Assembly: GCF_003248355.1 (NCBI RefSeq)
Contig: NZ_QKWY01000002.1
Coordinates: forward strand, 434,001-498,000
Direction: 5' to 3'
Length of the DNA: 64,000 nt
Origin: Streptomyces sp. AC1-42W
Lineage (GTDB): Bacteria; Actinomycetota; Actinomycetes; Streptomycetales; Streptomycetaceae
In this document: positions 16,317 through 24,382 of the stretch, piece after piece
Position numbering within the stretch: the first letter of the stretch is position 1
How the letters are laid out: each line of letters opens with the position of its first letter
Position numbers and translations under genes: made by a program
The notes under the pieces: model-generated
Databases searched by the model: none
The model's input: only the letters and a program-made list of their open reading frames with translations
What the model was told of the DNA's origin: nothing

Positions 16317-17609
16317 ATGGCTGTTGAGACTGTCGCAGCATCCGCCGAATCCACCGTCGACCTCGGTCCCGCCGCAGCGCTTTCCTGCCGCGAGTGCGGT
16401 GAAAGGTTTGCTCTCGGCCCGATCTTCGCCTGTGCGTCCTGTTTCGGGCCGCTCGAAGTGGCGTACGACCTGCCGAGCGGCTCGCCCGAGGAGCTGAAGA
16501 AGCGCATCGCGGCCGGCCCGAACAACATCTGGCGCTACGCGCCGCTGCTGCCGGTCCCCGCGAACGTCGCCGACAAGCCCAATCTCAACCCCGGTTTCAC
16601 CAAGCTGGTCAAGGCCGACAACCTCGCCCGCGAGCTGGGCGTCACCGGCGGCCTGTACGTCAAGGACGACTCCGGCAACCCGACGCACTCCTTCAAGGAC
16701 CGCGTCGTCGCCATCGCCGTCGAGGCCGCCCGCGCCTTCGGCTTCACCACGCTCTCCTGCTCCTCCACCGGCAACCTCGCCGGAGCGGTCGGCGCCGCCG
16801 CCTCCCGCGCCGGGCTGCGCTCCTGCGTGTTCATCCCGCACGACCTGGAGCAGGGCAAGGTCGTCATGGCCGCGGTGTACGGCGGCGAGCTGGTCGGCAT
16901 CGAGGGCAACTACGACGACGTCAACCGCTTCTGCTCCGAGCTCATCGGCGACCCGCTGGGCGAGGGCTGGGGCTTCGTCAACGTGAACCTGCGCCCGTAC
17001 TACGGCGAGGGCTCCAAGACCCTGGCGTACGAGATCTGCGAGCAGCTCGGCTGGCGGCTGCCCGACCAGATCGTCATCCCGATCGCCTCCGGCTCGCAGC
17101 TCACGAAGATCGACAAGGGCCTCCAGGAGCTGATCAAGCTCGGCCTCGTCGAGGACAAGCCGTACAAGATCTTCGGCGCCCAGGCCGAGGGCTGCTCCCC
17201 GGTCTCCACGGCCTTCAAGGCCGGGCACGACGTGGTGCGCCCGCAGAAGCCGAACACGATCGCCAAGTCCCTGGCGATCGGCAACCCGGCCGACGGCCCG
17301 TACGTCCTGGACATCGCCCGCCGCACCGGCGGCGCCGTGGAGGACGTGAACGACGAGCAGGTCGTGGACGCGATCAAGCTCCTGGCCCGCACCGAGGGCA
17401 TCTTCGCCGAGACGGCGGGCGGGGTGACGGTCGGCGTGACGAAGAAGCTGATCGACGCCGGCCTGCTCGACCCGGCGCTCACCACCGTCGTCCTGAACAC
17501 GGGTGACGGCCTCAAGACGCTGGACGCCGTGGCCGACACCTCGCAGGCGACCGCCACCATCCGCCCGAGCCTCGACGCCTTCCGCGCCGCCGGCCTCGCC
17601 ACCAGCTGA
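16317..17609 (+). CDS. thrC: Threonine synthase
   Basis: PLP enzyme that converts O-phosphohomoserine to threonine, 430 residues from ATG 16317. An N-terminal zinc-ribbon-like pair CRECGERF and CASCFGP (Cys 24, 27, 39, 42) precedes the PLP fold. The PLP Lys is K127 in NPTHSFKDR. SSTGNLAGAV binds phosphate and VLNTGDGLKT closes the active site. In-frame GTG 16284 and ATG 16293 lie upstream, but they fall inside the riboswitch P1 stem, so 16317 is preferred. It is controlled by the upstream SAM-I riboswitch and probably co-transcribed with the CysO-like gene 29 bp downstream. Confidence 0.93.
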   Translation: MAVETVAASAESTVDLGPAAALSCRECGERFALGPIFACASCFGPLEVAYDLPSGSPEELKKRIAAGPNNIWRYAPLLPVPANVADKPNLNPGFTKLVKADNLARELGVTGGLYVKDDSGNPTHSFKDRVVAIAVEAARAFGFTTLSCSSTGNLAGAVGAAASRAGLRSCVFIPHDLEQGKVVMAAVYGGELVGIEGNYDDVNRFCSELIGDPLGEGWGFVNVNLRPYYGEGSKTLAYEICEQLGWRLPDQIVIPIASGSQLTKIDKGLQELIKLGLVEDKPYKIFGAQAEGCSPVSTAFKAGHDVVRPQKPNTIAKSLAIGNPADGPYVLDIARRTGGAVEDVNDEQVVDAIKLLARTEGIFAETAGGVTVGVTKKLIDAGLLDPALTTVVLNTGDGLKTLDAVADTSQATATIRPSLDAFRAAGLATS

Positions 17610-17638
17610 CCACCCGAGACTTCAGGAAGGCACCCGCC

Positions 17639-17917
17639 ATGAGCGTCAAGGTCCGTATCCCCACCATCCTCCGCACCTACACGGGCGGCCAGGCCGAGGT
17701 GCCCGCCGAGGGCGCGAACGTCTCCGAGGTCATCGCCTCGCTGGAGCAGAACCACCCCGGCATCGGCGCCCGCGTCCTGGACGACCAGGGCAACCTGCGC
17801 CGATTCGTCAACGTGTACGTGAACGACGACGACGTCCGCTTCGAGGGCGGCCTGGAAGCGGCCACCCCGGACGGCGCCAACATCTCGATCATCCCGGCCG
17901 TGGCCGGCGGCTGCTGA
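17639..17917 (+). CDS. CysO/MoaD-family sulfur carrier protein ending in GGC
   Basis: 92-residue ubiquitin-fold sulfur carrier. It closely follows the mycobacterial CysO pattern (IPTILRTYTGGQ, then RFVNVYVNDDDVRFEGGL, then IIPAVAGG). CysO ends in Gly-Gly and receives sulfur as a thiocarboxylate for cysteine synthesis by CysM. Here a single Cys follows the di-glycine, so a JAMM-type peptidase (Mec/QbsD family) would have to expose the GG end. It follows thrC by 29 bp and precedes a strong terminator, so it is probably in the SAM-riboswitch operon, which makes metabolic sense for sulfur amino acids. Confidence 0.88.
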   Translation: MSVKVRIPTILRTYTGGQAEVPAEGANVSEVIASLEQNHPGIGARVLDDQGNLRRFVNVYVNDDDVRFEGGLEAATPDGANISIIPAVAGGC

Positions 17918-17956
17918 CCCCACCCCCGCACCGGCCCCCGGCTGCGCAGAGTCACA

Positions 17957-17997
17957 AGAATTGCCCCCTCCGCAAGAGAAGCGGAGGGGGCAATTCT
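17957..17997 (+). terminator. Strong hairpin terminator after the thrC operon
   Basis: A perfect 17-bp stem (arms 17957-17973 and 17981-17997, AGAATTGCCCCCTCCGC) surrounds the 7-nt loop AAGAGAA, 40 bp after the CysO-like gene. It ends the thrC transcript. Confidence 0.9.
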
Positions 17998-18288
17998 GCA
18001 TGGTTGAGCGGGGTAGAGTGTGGGAAGTCCCCTTCGCTGCGTGTGCCGCCCGCATATGAGAATGCGCCGCCGCACGATCAGATGCAGCCAAAGTGCCTGA
18101 GCCTCTTGCGGCTTAAGTCACCTTTGCCTGGCCCGACTTGCCCCGCAATTTCGGCAATTCCTCATATTCGGGCGTTCGGTGCTGCGCAGAATTGTCGTCC
18201 GATTGACCTGTTGCAGAGGGCAGTTGGGCAGATACATTCAGCCGCGGTCGGCGCGTTCCGGCGCACACACGTAATAGGGGAGTTAGGC

Positions 18289-18495
18289 ATGGCTCAGGGC
18301 ACCGTCAAGTGGTTCAACGCGGAGAAGGGGTACGGCTTCATCGCGGTCGACGGTGGTGCGGATGTATTCGTCCACTACAGCGCGATCCAGATGGACGGCT
18401 ACCGCACCCTCGAAGAAGGTCAGCGAGTCGAGTTCGAGATCTCGCAGGGCCAGAAGGGGCCGCAGGCGGACATGGTCAAGCTCGCCGTCGGCTGA
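18289..18495 (+). CDS. Cold-shock protein (CspA family)
   Basis: 68-residue OB-fold single-stranded nucleic-acid-binding protein (RNA chaperone or anti-terminator). RNP1 KGYGFIAV and RNP2 DVFVHYSAI are both intact, and the protein begins MAQGTVKWFN as in Streptomyces ScoF-type proteins. The start is ATG 18289 with GGGGAG upstream. About 290 bp of leader separate it from the previous terminator, compatible with the long regulated 5' UTRs of cold-shock mRNAs, though no specific fold was assigned. A hairpin terminator follows. Confidence 0.95.
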   Translation: MAQGTVKWFNAEKGYGFIAVDGGADVFVHYSAIQMDGYRTLEEGQRVEFEISQGQKGPQADMVKLAVG

Positions 18496-18533
18496 GCCCG
18501 GCACGACACGTCGGCCACGACGCACGCACCTGT

Positions 18534-18566
18534 GAAGGGTCCGTACCGCGACGGTACGGACCCTTC
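18534..18566 (+). terminator. Hairpin terminator after the cold-shock gene
   Basis: Perfect 15-bp stem GAAGGGTCCGTACCG around the 3-nt loop CGA, 38 bp past the stop codon. It separates the cold-shock gene from the groEL promoter. Confidence 0.88.
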
Positions 18567-18637
18567 GCGCGTGCCTGCGCGTGCCCGCGCGCGTGAGGGG
18601 TGGAGTGGGCGAGCTGTCCACACTCCGGCCGGAGGCG

Positions 18638-18664
18638 CTTGCACTCTCGGGGGTCGAGTGCTAA
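18638..18664 (+). promoter_or_regulatory. CIRCE element 1 (HrcA operator) of groEL
   Basis: CTTGCACTC, 9-bp spacer, GAGTGCTAA. This is the controlling inverted repeat of chaperone expression (TTAGCACTC-N9-GAGTGCTAA) with two mismatches in the left arm. It should bind HrcA and repress groEL outside heat shock. Confidence 0.9.
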
Positions 18665-18673
18665 TCATTGGGC

Positions 18674-18700
18674 TTAGCACTCTCCAGGTGAGAGTGACAG
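18674..18700 (+). promoter_or_regulatory. CIRCE element 2 (HrcA operator) of groEL
   Basis: TTAGCACTC, 9-bp spacer, GAGTGACAG. The left arm is perfect and the right arm is half conserved. It starts 36 bp (start to start) after the first element and about 150 bp ahead of groEL, giving the double-CIRCE control seen at Streptomyces groEL genes. Confidence 0.88.
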
Positions 18701-18826
18701 AATTTTGGACCGGGCCGGTGAGGCCCGCACGCCGGGCGGGGAAGGAACCGACCGGCACGCAGGCCGTCCGTCGCGGGCGCCACTCGGTCCGGAGCAATCC
18801 ACCCCTGTCCGGGAGGACCACTTCAC

Positions 18827-20449
18827 ATGGCCAAGATCATCGCGTTCGACGAGGAGGCCCGGCGCGGTCTCGAGCGCGGCATGAACCAGCTCGCCGACGC
18901 CGTCAAGGTCACCCTTGGCCCCAAGGGTCGCAACGTCGTCCTCGAGAAGAAGTGGGGCGCCCCCACGATCACCAACGATGGTGTGTCCATCGCCAAGGAG
19001 ATCGAGCTGGAGGACCCGTACGAGAAGATCGGTGCGGAGCTGGTCAAGGAGGTCGCCAAGAAGACGGACGACGTCGCCGGCGACGGTACGACCACCGCCA
19101 CCGTTCTCGCCCAGGCGCTCGTCCGCGAGGGTCTGCGCAACGTGGCCGCGGGTGCGAACCCGATGGCTCTCAAGCGGGGCATCGAGAAGGCCGTCGAGGC
19201 CGTCTCCGCCGCCCTCCTGGAGCAGGCCAAGGACGTGGAGACCAAGGAGCAGATCGCTTCGACCGCCTCCATCTCCGCCGCCGACACCCAGATCGGCGAG
19301 CTGATCGCCGAGGCCATGGACAAGGTCGGCAAGGAAGGCGTCATCACCGTCGAGGAGTCCCAGACCTTCGGTCTGGAGCTGGAGCTCACCGAGGGTATGC
19401 GCTTCGACAAGGGCTACATCTCGGCGTACTTCGCCACCGACATGGAGCGCATGGAGTCGTCCCTGGACGACCCGTACATCCTGATCGTCAACTCCAAGGT
19501 CAGCAACGTGAAGGACCTCCTTCCGCTGCTGGAGAAGGTCATGCAGTCCGGCAAGCCGCTGCTGATCATCGCCGAGGACGTCGAGGGCGAGGCCCTGTCG
19601 ACCCTGGTCGTCAACAAGATCCGCGGCACCTTCAAGTCCGTCGCCGTCAAGGCTCCGGGCTTCGGCGACCGCCGCAAGGCCATGCTCGGTGACATCGCCA
19701 TCCTCACGGGCGGCACCGTCATCTCCGAGGAGGTCGGCCTCAAGCTGGAGAACGCCGGTCTCGACCTGCTCGGCCGCGCCCGCAAGGTCGTCATCACCAA
19801 GGACGAGACGACGATCGTCGACGGCGCCGGTGACAGCGACCAGGTCCAGGGCCGCGTCAACCAGATCCGTGCCGAGATCGAGAACTCCGACTCGGACTAC
19901 GACCGCGAGAAGCTCCAGGAGCGTCTGGCGAAGCTGGCCGGCGGCGTGGCCGTCATCAAGGCCGGTGCCGCCACCGAGGTCGAGCTCAAGGAGCGCAAGC
20001 ACCGCATCGAGGACGCGGTGCGCAACGCCAAGGCCGCCGTCGAGGAGGGCATCGTCGCCGGTGGTGGCGTGGCTCTGCTCCAGGCCTCGGCCGTCTTCGA
20101 GAAGCTGGAGCTGGAGGGTGACGAGGCGACCGGCGCCAACGCCGTGAAGCTCGCCCTGGAGGCCCCGCTCAAGCAGATCGCCGTCAACGGTGGTCTTGAG
20201 GGTGGCGTCGTCGTGGAGAAGGTCCGCAACCTGGCCGTCGGCCACGGTCTGAACGCCGCGACCGGCGAGTACGTCGACATGATCGCCGAGGGCATCCTCG
20301 ACCCGGCGAAGGTCACGCGCTCCGCGCTGCAGAACGCCGCGTCGATCGCCGCGCTGTTCCTCACCACCGAGGCCGTCATCGCCGACAAGCCGGAGAAGGC
20401 CGCCGCGGCCGCTCCGGGCGGCATGCCGGGCGGTGACATGGACTTCTGA
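18827..20449 (+). CDS. groEL2: Chaperonin GroEL (single-gene copy, groEL2 type)
   Basis: 60-kDa chaperonin of 540 residues. It shows the ATP-binding GDGTTTATVLAQ near 86-97, EGMRFDKGYIS, an intact apical domain and the Gly/Met tail GGMPGGDMDF. No groES lies upstream, which marks it as the lone groEL copy of Streptomyces rather than the groESL operon copy. The ribosome site GGGAGG is 9-10 nt ahead of ATG 18827. Two CIRCE operators upstream indicate HrcA control. Codon use is extremely biased, as expected of a highly expressed gene. Confidence 0.97.
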   Translation: MAKIIAFDEEARRGLERGMNQLADAVKVTLGPKGRNVVLEKKWGAPTITNDGVSIAKEIELEDPYEKIGAELVKEVAKKTDDVAGDGTTTATVLAQALVREGLRNVAAGANPMALKRGIEKAVEAVSAALLEQAKDVETKEQIASTASISAADTQIGELIAEAMDKVGKEGVITVEESQTFGLELELTEGMRFDKGYISAYFATDMERMESSLDDPYILIVNSKVSNVKDLLPLLEKVMQSGKPLLIIAEDVEGEALSTLVVNKIRGTFKSVAVKAPGFGDRRKAMLGDIAILTGGTVISEEVGLKLENAGLDLLGRARKVVITKDETTIVDGAGDSDQVQGRVNQIRAEIENSDSDYDREKLQERLAKLAGGVAVIKAGAATEVELKERKHRIEDAVRNAKAAVEEGIVAGGGVALLQASAVFEKLELEGDEATGANAVKLALEAPLKQIAVNGGLEGGVVVEKVRNLAVGHGLNAATGEYVDMIAEGILDPAKVTRSALQNAASIAALFLTTEAVIADKPEKAAAAAPGGMPGGDMDF

Positions 20450-20480
20450 TCCTGACGGATCGGGATTCCAGCAGTACCAA

Positions 20481-20520
20481 GACACCGGCCCCCGGGGACT
20501 CGTCCCCGGGGGCCGGTGTC
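20481..20520 (+). terminator. Hairpin terminator after groEL
   Basis: A 19-bp perfect stem (arms 20481-20499 and 20502-20520) with a 2-nt loop, 31 bp after the groEL stop. It is very GC-rich and probably works from both sides, also ending the TetR remnant on the minus strand. Confidence 0.9.
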
Positions 20521-20547
20521 GTCGTGCGTACGCACATGGGTACGGGC

Positions 20548-20903
20548 TCAGCCCGCGTCGAGGCCGTCCACCAGCCGGGTGAGGAACCGGTCGAACATGG
20601 CCTCCGCGGTGACCGGCCGCCCCGCCGTCGCCAGCGCCTCCGCCAGTTCCGGATGGCGGCCGTCCGCCGCCACCTCGGCCAGGTACAGCGCCTCGGCCGC
20701 CGCCCGCCCCGGCTCCCCGGCCGCCCGCGCCTGGCCGATCTCGTAGGACGCGTGGGCCGCCACGAACGAGGTGAGCTGGGCGAAGACCTCCAGCCGGGCC
20801 GCCCCGTCCAGCCCGCTGGGCCGCAGGGCGGCGAGCGCGTGTTCCAGGAAGTCCAGCGTGCGGGGCCCCAGGGTGCGGCGGGCCTGCACGGCGGCCGGCA
20901 GCC
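20548..20903 (-). pseudogene. TetR-family regulator remnant (C-terminal part)
   Basis: Only the ligand-binding C-terminal part of a TetR/AcrR regulator survives, about 118 residues, including AAVQARRTLGPRTLDFLEHAL and FVAAHASYEIGQARA. No DNA-binding helix-turn-helix precedes it. Just upstream the frame runs directly into the stump of a hydrolase gene on the other strand. It cannot act as a repressor. The usable start at 20889 would give a 113-residue product of doubtful function. Confidence 0.7.
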
Positions 20904-21125
20904 ACCGGCTCCGACCCAGCCCGCCTCACCGTCCCCCTGGGCCACACCGCCCACGTCTTCGCCCCCGGCCACCGCATCCGCTGGCAGATCACCCCGGGCG
21001 CCCACCCCCGCTACGCCCCGAACCCCGGCACGGACGTCCCCCGCGCGGAGGCGACGGAGTTCGTCCCGATCCGCATCACGGTGCACGCGGACTCGGAACT
21101 GAACCTGCCGGTGGCGGGGGAGTGA
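20904..21125 (+). pseudogene. CocE/NonD-type hydrolase remnant (C-terminal end)
   Basis: About 73 codons on the plus strand read as the C-terminal jelly-roll of an X-Pro dipeptidyl-peptidase/CocE-type acylase: TGSDPARLTVPLGHTAHVF, APGHRIRWQIT, then EFVPIRITVHADSELN and stop at 21123-21125. There is no start or catalytic domain. It meets the TetR stump head to head at about 20903, as expected if a deletion removed the shared promoter and both N-termini of a divergent regulator-enzyme pair. The last 19 bp of the reading frame and the following AC form the left 21-bp repeat of the next cassette. Confidence 0.65.
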
Positions 21126-21226
21126 ACAGGACGCGCCGGACCTTCCTCTGTCAGTCCGGGCTGGTAGACATACGACTGGCCATCGTGAATCAGGTCAGTA
21201 AAATAGATTCAACTAGGAGGTGCTAA

Positions 21227-22426
21227 GTGGATCTCGTGCTTGTGGGGGAGCGGATCCGCCGCGAACGTGAGCGCGCTGGGCTGAACCAGCGTGAGCTCGC
21301 TGGGCGCGCCCAGCTCTCCCAACCCACTCTGACTCGTATCGAGACCGGCGCCCGCGCCCATGTGACGCTCGCCGAGCTGGACCGTCTCGCCGTCGCCCTG
21401 GACATTCCGGTACGACTGCTGACCAGCGGTGATCCCGTGCGCGAGAGGGTCCAGATCGCGGCGCGGACCAACGAGCTGTCGGCCGAGGCGCGCGAGAAGG
21501 CCCTTCGGCACACCCTCGAAGTGCTCGAACTGGACGCTCGTCTGGACAGGCTGGGGACGGATACGGCGCAGCAGCGAAAGCCGCAGGGGCGTCTGCCGGT
21601 CCCGGACGAGCGACTCTCCTGTGAACGGCAGGCCGCAGAGCTGGCCGCTCAGGTCCGGGTGGCTCTTCGCCTGGGCTGCGCGCCGATCGCCGATGTGGAT
21701 GAACTGATCGAACAGCTCACGGGCGTGGACACGGCGGTATTGCGGCTCCCGAAGGGCGCCGAGGGCTTCACGGCCACGGACCCCGTTCGCGAGACGACAC
21801 TCATCGCCGTTCGAGCGTGCGACGTTCCGGAACGTCAGCGGTTCAGTTTCGCGCACGAACTCGGCCATTGGCTGTGGAACGACGGTGCCCAGGTGCACGA
21901 GCTGAATGACGGCAGAACACCGGGCGAGAGACGATGCGATGCCTTTGCCCGGCATCTCCTGGCGCCGGACGAGGGCATCAGATCCTGGCTCGCGGCCGAG
22001 GGCTTCGCGGAAGGCGACCGTGTCGAGGAACGCTCCGCCGCACTTCTGGCGCGTCATTTCCGGGTCAGCTTTCCCGTCATTCTGATTCAGCTGGAAGAGA
22101 TGGGGATCATCACGACTGCGCGGAAGGACGAGTTGTGGGGCCCGACGGGCGAGCAGCTGGCGCACCGCTATGGCTGGGGTCCGGCGTACGAGCAGGAGAA
22201 GGAGGCCGCCCAGGCGGTGCGCGCTCCTCGGCGCATCCTCGAACGTGCCGTCGACGCGTATCGGCAGGATCTCCTCGGTGTACGTGCCCTGGCGATGCTT
22301 GAGGGACGCAAGCCGGAAGATGCCGAGGCCAGGCTCACGGAAGCGGGTATCGTCCCCGACCCGCCGAGCCCCAGGCGAGCCGACCTTTCCCGATTGGTCG
22401 CCCGGGGGCTGGCGAAGGACGAGTAA
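21227..22426 (+). CDS. XRE regulator fused to ImmA/IrrE metallopeptidase
   Basis: 399-residue protein. An XRE helix-turn-helix (about 7-63, GLNQRELAGRAQLSQPTLTR) is followed by a Zn-peptidase of the ImmA/IrrE (COG2856) family with HELGH at 210-214 and the downstream helix ERRCDAFARHLLAP supplying the third ligand. Such fusions serve as antitoxin or repressor parts of toxin-antitoxin and phage-control modules and can cleave partner proteins. The start is GTG 21227 with a perfect AGGAGG. The upstream 40 bp are unusually AT-rich and probably hold the promoter. It is followed 35 bp later by its probable toxin. Confidence 0.85.
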   Translation: MDLVLVGERIRRERERAGLNQRELAGRAQLSQPTLTRIETGARAHVTLAELDRLAVALDIPVRLLTSGDPVRERVQIAARTNELSAEAREKALRHTLEVLELDARLDRLGTDTAQQRKPQGRLPVPDERLSCERQAAELAAQVRVALRLGCAPIADVDELIEQLTGVDTAVLRLPKGAEGFTATDPVRETTLIAVRACDVPERQRFSFAHELGHWLWNDGAQVHELNDGRTPGERRCDAFARHLLAPDEGIRSWLAAEGFAEGDRVEERSAALLARHFRVSFPVILIQLEEMGIITTARKDELWGPTGEQLAHRYGWGPAYEQEKEAAQAVRAPRRILERAVDAYRQDLLGVRALAMLEGRKPEDAEARLTEAGIVPDPPSPRRADLSRLVARGLAKDE

Positions 22427-22461
22427 AGTAGTCCGACCGGGGGATCTCGAAGGGTGGGGGC

Positions 22462-23127
22462 TTGCCCAGGAAGCACGTCGAAACGTCGAAGGAGACGGTT
22501 TCGCCGGATCAACGTGAACCGCTTTGCATTCTCGACGCGGTGATCTGTGTGCACTTCGTCGGTGCGAACGTCCACCGCTTGCTGGTGGGCGTTCTCCAAA
22601 AGGCGGATCTGACGCTGCTGGTGCCCCAGGAAGTGTGCGACGAGGTAGCCCGCAAGGACCGCAAGTATCCCGGTCTGGCGCTCAAGTGGGCGCGGCTGAC
22701 GGGGAGTCCGTACGTCCGGGTTCTCCCCGCCCTTGAGGCCCGGACGGCTCCCGCCCGTGTCGTCGAAGTGTTCGAGGACGTACGGGGGCGGCAGATCGAG
22801 GAGGCATTGCGGGGGCCGAAGGATCTCGGGGAAGCGGTGGTGGTGGCCCATGGGGTGCACTACCGGGACCAGGGCCATGAAGTACTCGTCGCCATCGACG
22901 ATCAGGGGGGTCAGGCCATCGCGAGCGCCCGCGACCTGGACGTCATCACCATCGAGGACGTGCTGGTGCTGGCCATCGAGTTCGGCCACTTCCCCACCGA
23001 GGGGGACCTGAAGAAGGTGTACCGGAAGCTCCGGGAGTTCGGCGACGGGCTTCCCTCGTACGGGCAGACGCCGTTGGCCATCTCCTACAAGGAGTGGCGA
23101 GGCCGGCAGCCGACGGACGACGCATAG
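22462..23127 (+). CDS. PIN-like toxin (DUF4411-type) paired with XRE-ImmA
   Basis: 221-residue protein with the spacing of a PIN nuclease: CILDAVICVHF (first Asp, D25), VPQEVCDEVARKD, DLGEAVVVAHGV (acidic helix) and VAIDDQGG (late acidic pair). PIN domains with XRE-COG2856 partners are a known toxin-antitoxin class. It would cleave RNA when unrestrained. The start is probably TTG 22462, 35 bp after the antitoxin, consistent with one operon and weak toxin translation. The family call is from motif order, and the N-terminal 20 residues are not part of the fold. Confidence 0.7.
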   Translation: MPRKHVETSKETVSPDQREPLCILDAVICVHFVGANVHRLLVGVLQKADLTLLVPQEVCDEVARKDRKYPGLALKWARLTGSPYVRVLPALEARTAPARVVEVFEDVRGRQIEEALRGPKDLGEAVVVAHGVHYRDQGHEVLVAIDDQGGQAIASARDLDVITIEDVLVLAIEFGHFPTEGDLKKVYRKLREFGDGLPSYGQTPLAISYKEWRGRQPTDDA

Positions 23128-23264
23128 CGTCGCCGGTGGCGGGGGAGTGAACGGTCCCGGCGGGTGTCGGAGGTCGTAGGGTCGGGGGGTCGGACGGGTT
23201 CGGCAACCGGGCCCGTACGGAAGGGAATCCGTCGTTCGTACGACCCATGGGAGAGGCTTCCGGT

Positions 23265-23903
23265 ATGGCTGTCATCCACCGCACCACCCTGGCTCCGACC
23301 AAGCTCGAAATGCTCACCGCCTGGATGCCCACCCGCCCCTGGTACGTGGGACCCAGCCGGCCGAACCTCGTCAGGTCCGGCGGGTTCCGGCTGGACGATC
23401 CGCAGGGGGAGGTGGGCATGGAGCTGATGGTGGTCACCGACACCTCGGGCGACGAGCCGACCGCGTACTTCGTGCCGCTCACCTACCGGGGCGCCGCGCT
23501 CGGCGGGGCGGAGGACGCCTTCGTGGGCTACCCGACGCACGGCGTGCTGGGGAGGCGGTGGGTGTACGACGGCTGCCACGACCCGGTCCTGACGGCGCAG
23601 CTGCTCGCCCTCCTCGACGGCCGTGTCGAGGCGCAGGCCCAGAGCGTGAGCGACACCCCGGACCCGAGCATCGAACACGCCTCGGAGGCAGGGCCGTTCG
23701 ACTCCGTCACCGCCTCGGCCGCCGACGGCCCGGACGGTACGGACCTCACCCTCACGGGTGGCGCCGTTCTCCACATCAACCGCGTCCTGCGCCCCGGCGC
23801 CCTGTCCCTCCCGGAAGGCGCGACGGGACACGTCTCGGGCCCGTGGCGCACCCCGGACGACGAGGAGGTCCGGGGGGTCTTCGCGGTGCTGCGCACGGCG
23901 TAG
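23265..23903 (+). CDS. Maltokinase N-terminal cap-like protein
   Basis: 212-residue protein beginning MAVIHRTTLAPTKLEML and WMPTRPWYVG, the pattern of the N-terminal cap domain of maltokinase (Mak/Pep2), without the kinase domain. Databases often label such stand-alone proteins as 1,4-alpha-glucan branching proteins. The role is unknown; a sugar- or protein-binding function in glucan metabolism is possible. The start at 23265 has GAGAGG upstream. A second copy of the last 45 or so codons lies at 26395-26554, so the 3' end has been duplicated. Confidence 0.75.
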   Translation: MAVIHRTTLAPTKLEMLTAWMPTRPWYVGPSRPNLVRSGGFRLDDPQGEVGMELMVVTDTSGDEPTAYFVPLTYRGAALGGAEDAFVGYPTHGVLGRRWVYDGCHDPVLTAQLLALLDGRVEAQAQSVSDTPDPSIEHASEAGPFDSVTASAADGPDGTDLTLTGGAVLHINRVLRPGALSLPEGATGHVSGPWRTPDDEEVRGVFAVLRTA

Positions 23904-23921
23904 GCCCGAAGGGTTCGGCGG

Positions 23922-24338
23922 TCAGTCGGTGGCGTACTGGTCGCGGTACTCCTCCGTGGGGGCGATCGGCGTGATGACGTCGATCAGGACCCCGTTGGGG
24001 TCGGCCACGATGAAGTGCCGCTGGCCGAAGTCCTCGCTGCGCAGTTCGAGGACGGGGTGCAGTCCTTCGCCGGTGACGAGGCGGTCCCACTCCGCGTCCA
24101 CGTCCTCCACCTCGAAGTTGAGCAGCAGGCCCTGCGCGGGGACGCGGTGTCCGGCGGGGACGGTGGGGTGGGTGTGGTCGAGGAGGGCGAGTTCGTAGCC
24201 GGGGGCCTCCGGGCGGCGCAGGCTGACGTACCAGTCGGCCTCGAAGGTCGTCTCGAACCCCAGGAGGCGGGTGTAGAAGGCGTGGGACTCTCGCAGCTTC
24301 GCTGTGCCGATCACGGGATAGAAGCCGGTCAGCTTCAT
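23922..24338 (-). CDS. VOC-superfamily (glyoxalase/bleomycin resistance) protein
   Basis: 138-residue protein with the paired beta-alpha-beta-beta-beta modules of the vicinal oxygen chelate fold: FYPVIGTAKLRESHAFYTRLLGF at the start and FIVADPNGVLIDVITP at the end. It could be a lyase, dioxygenase or drug-binding protein; nothing fixes the substrate. It is divergent from a TetR gene, and the intergenic region carries two palindromes, so the TetR protein probably represses it. Confidence 0.85.
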   Translation of the reverse strand: MKLTGFYPVIGTAKLRESHAFYTRLLGFETTFEADWYVSLRRPEAPGYELALLDHTHPTVPAGHRVPAQGLLLNFEVEDVDAEWDRLVTGEGLHPVLELRSEDFGQRHFIVADPNGVLIDVITPIAPTEEYRDQYATD

Positions 24339-24353
24339 GTCTGAACCCTTTCG

Positions 24354-24369
24354 CGTACCGTCAGTATGC
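24354..24369. promoter_or_regulatory. Second, degenerate TetR operator half-site pair
   Basis: CGTACCGTCAGTATGC is a diverged version of the palindrome at 24383-24399 (CATACC-N3-GGTATG pattern with two changes). It lies just upstream of the VOC gene start, so the repressor could cover both divergent promoters. Confidence 0.5.
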
Positions 24370-24382
24370 GAAGAAGCTATTC

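Larger units (their letters stand above)
21107..23152. mobile_element. 2-kb XRE-ImmA/PIN cassette between 21-bp direct repeats
   Basis: The 21-mer GCCGGTGGCGGGGGAGTGAA+C occurs exactly at 21107-21127 and 23132-23152, once at the 3' end of the hydrolase remnant and once 2025 bp later. Between the copies are only the XRE-ImmA gene and the PIN-like gene. This looks like insertion of a toxin-antitoxin module with duplication of its target, preserving the target reading-frame end as att-site integrations do. No integrase is inside, so it was mobilised in trans or arose by recombination. Confidence 0.6.
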
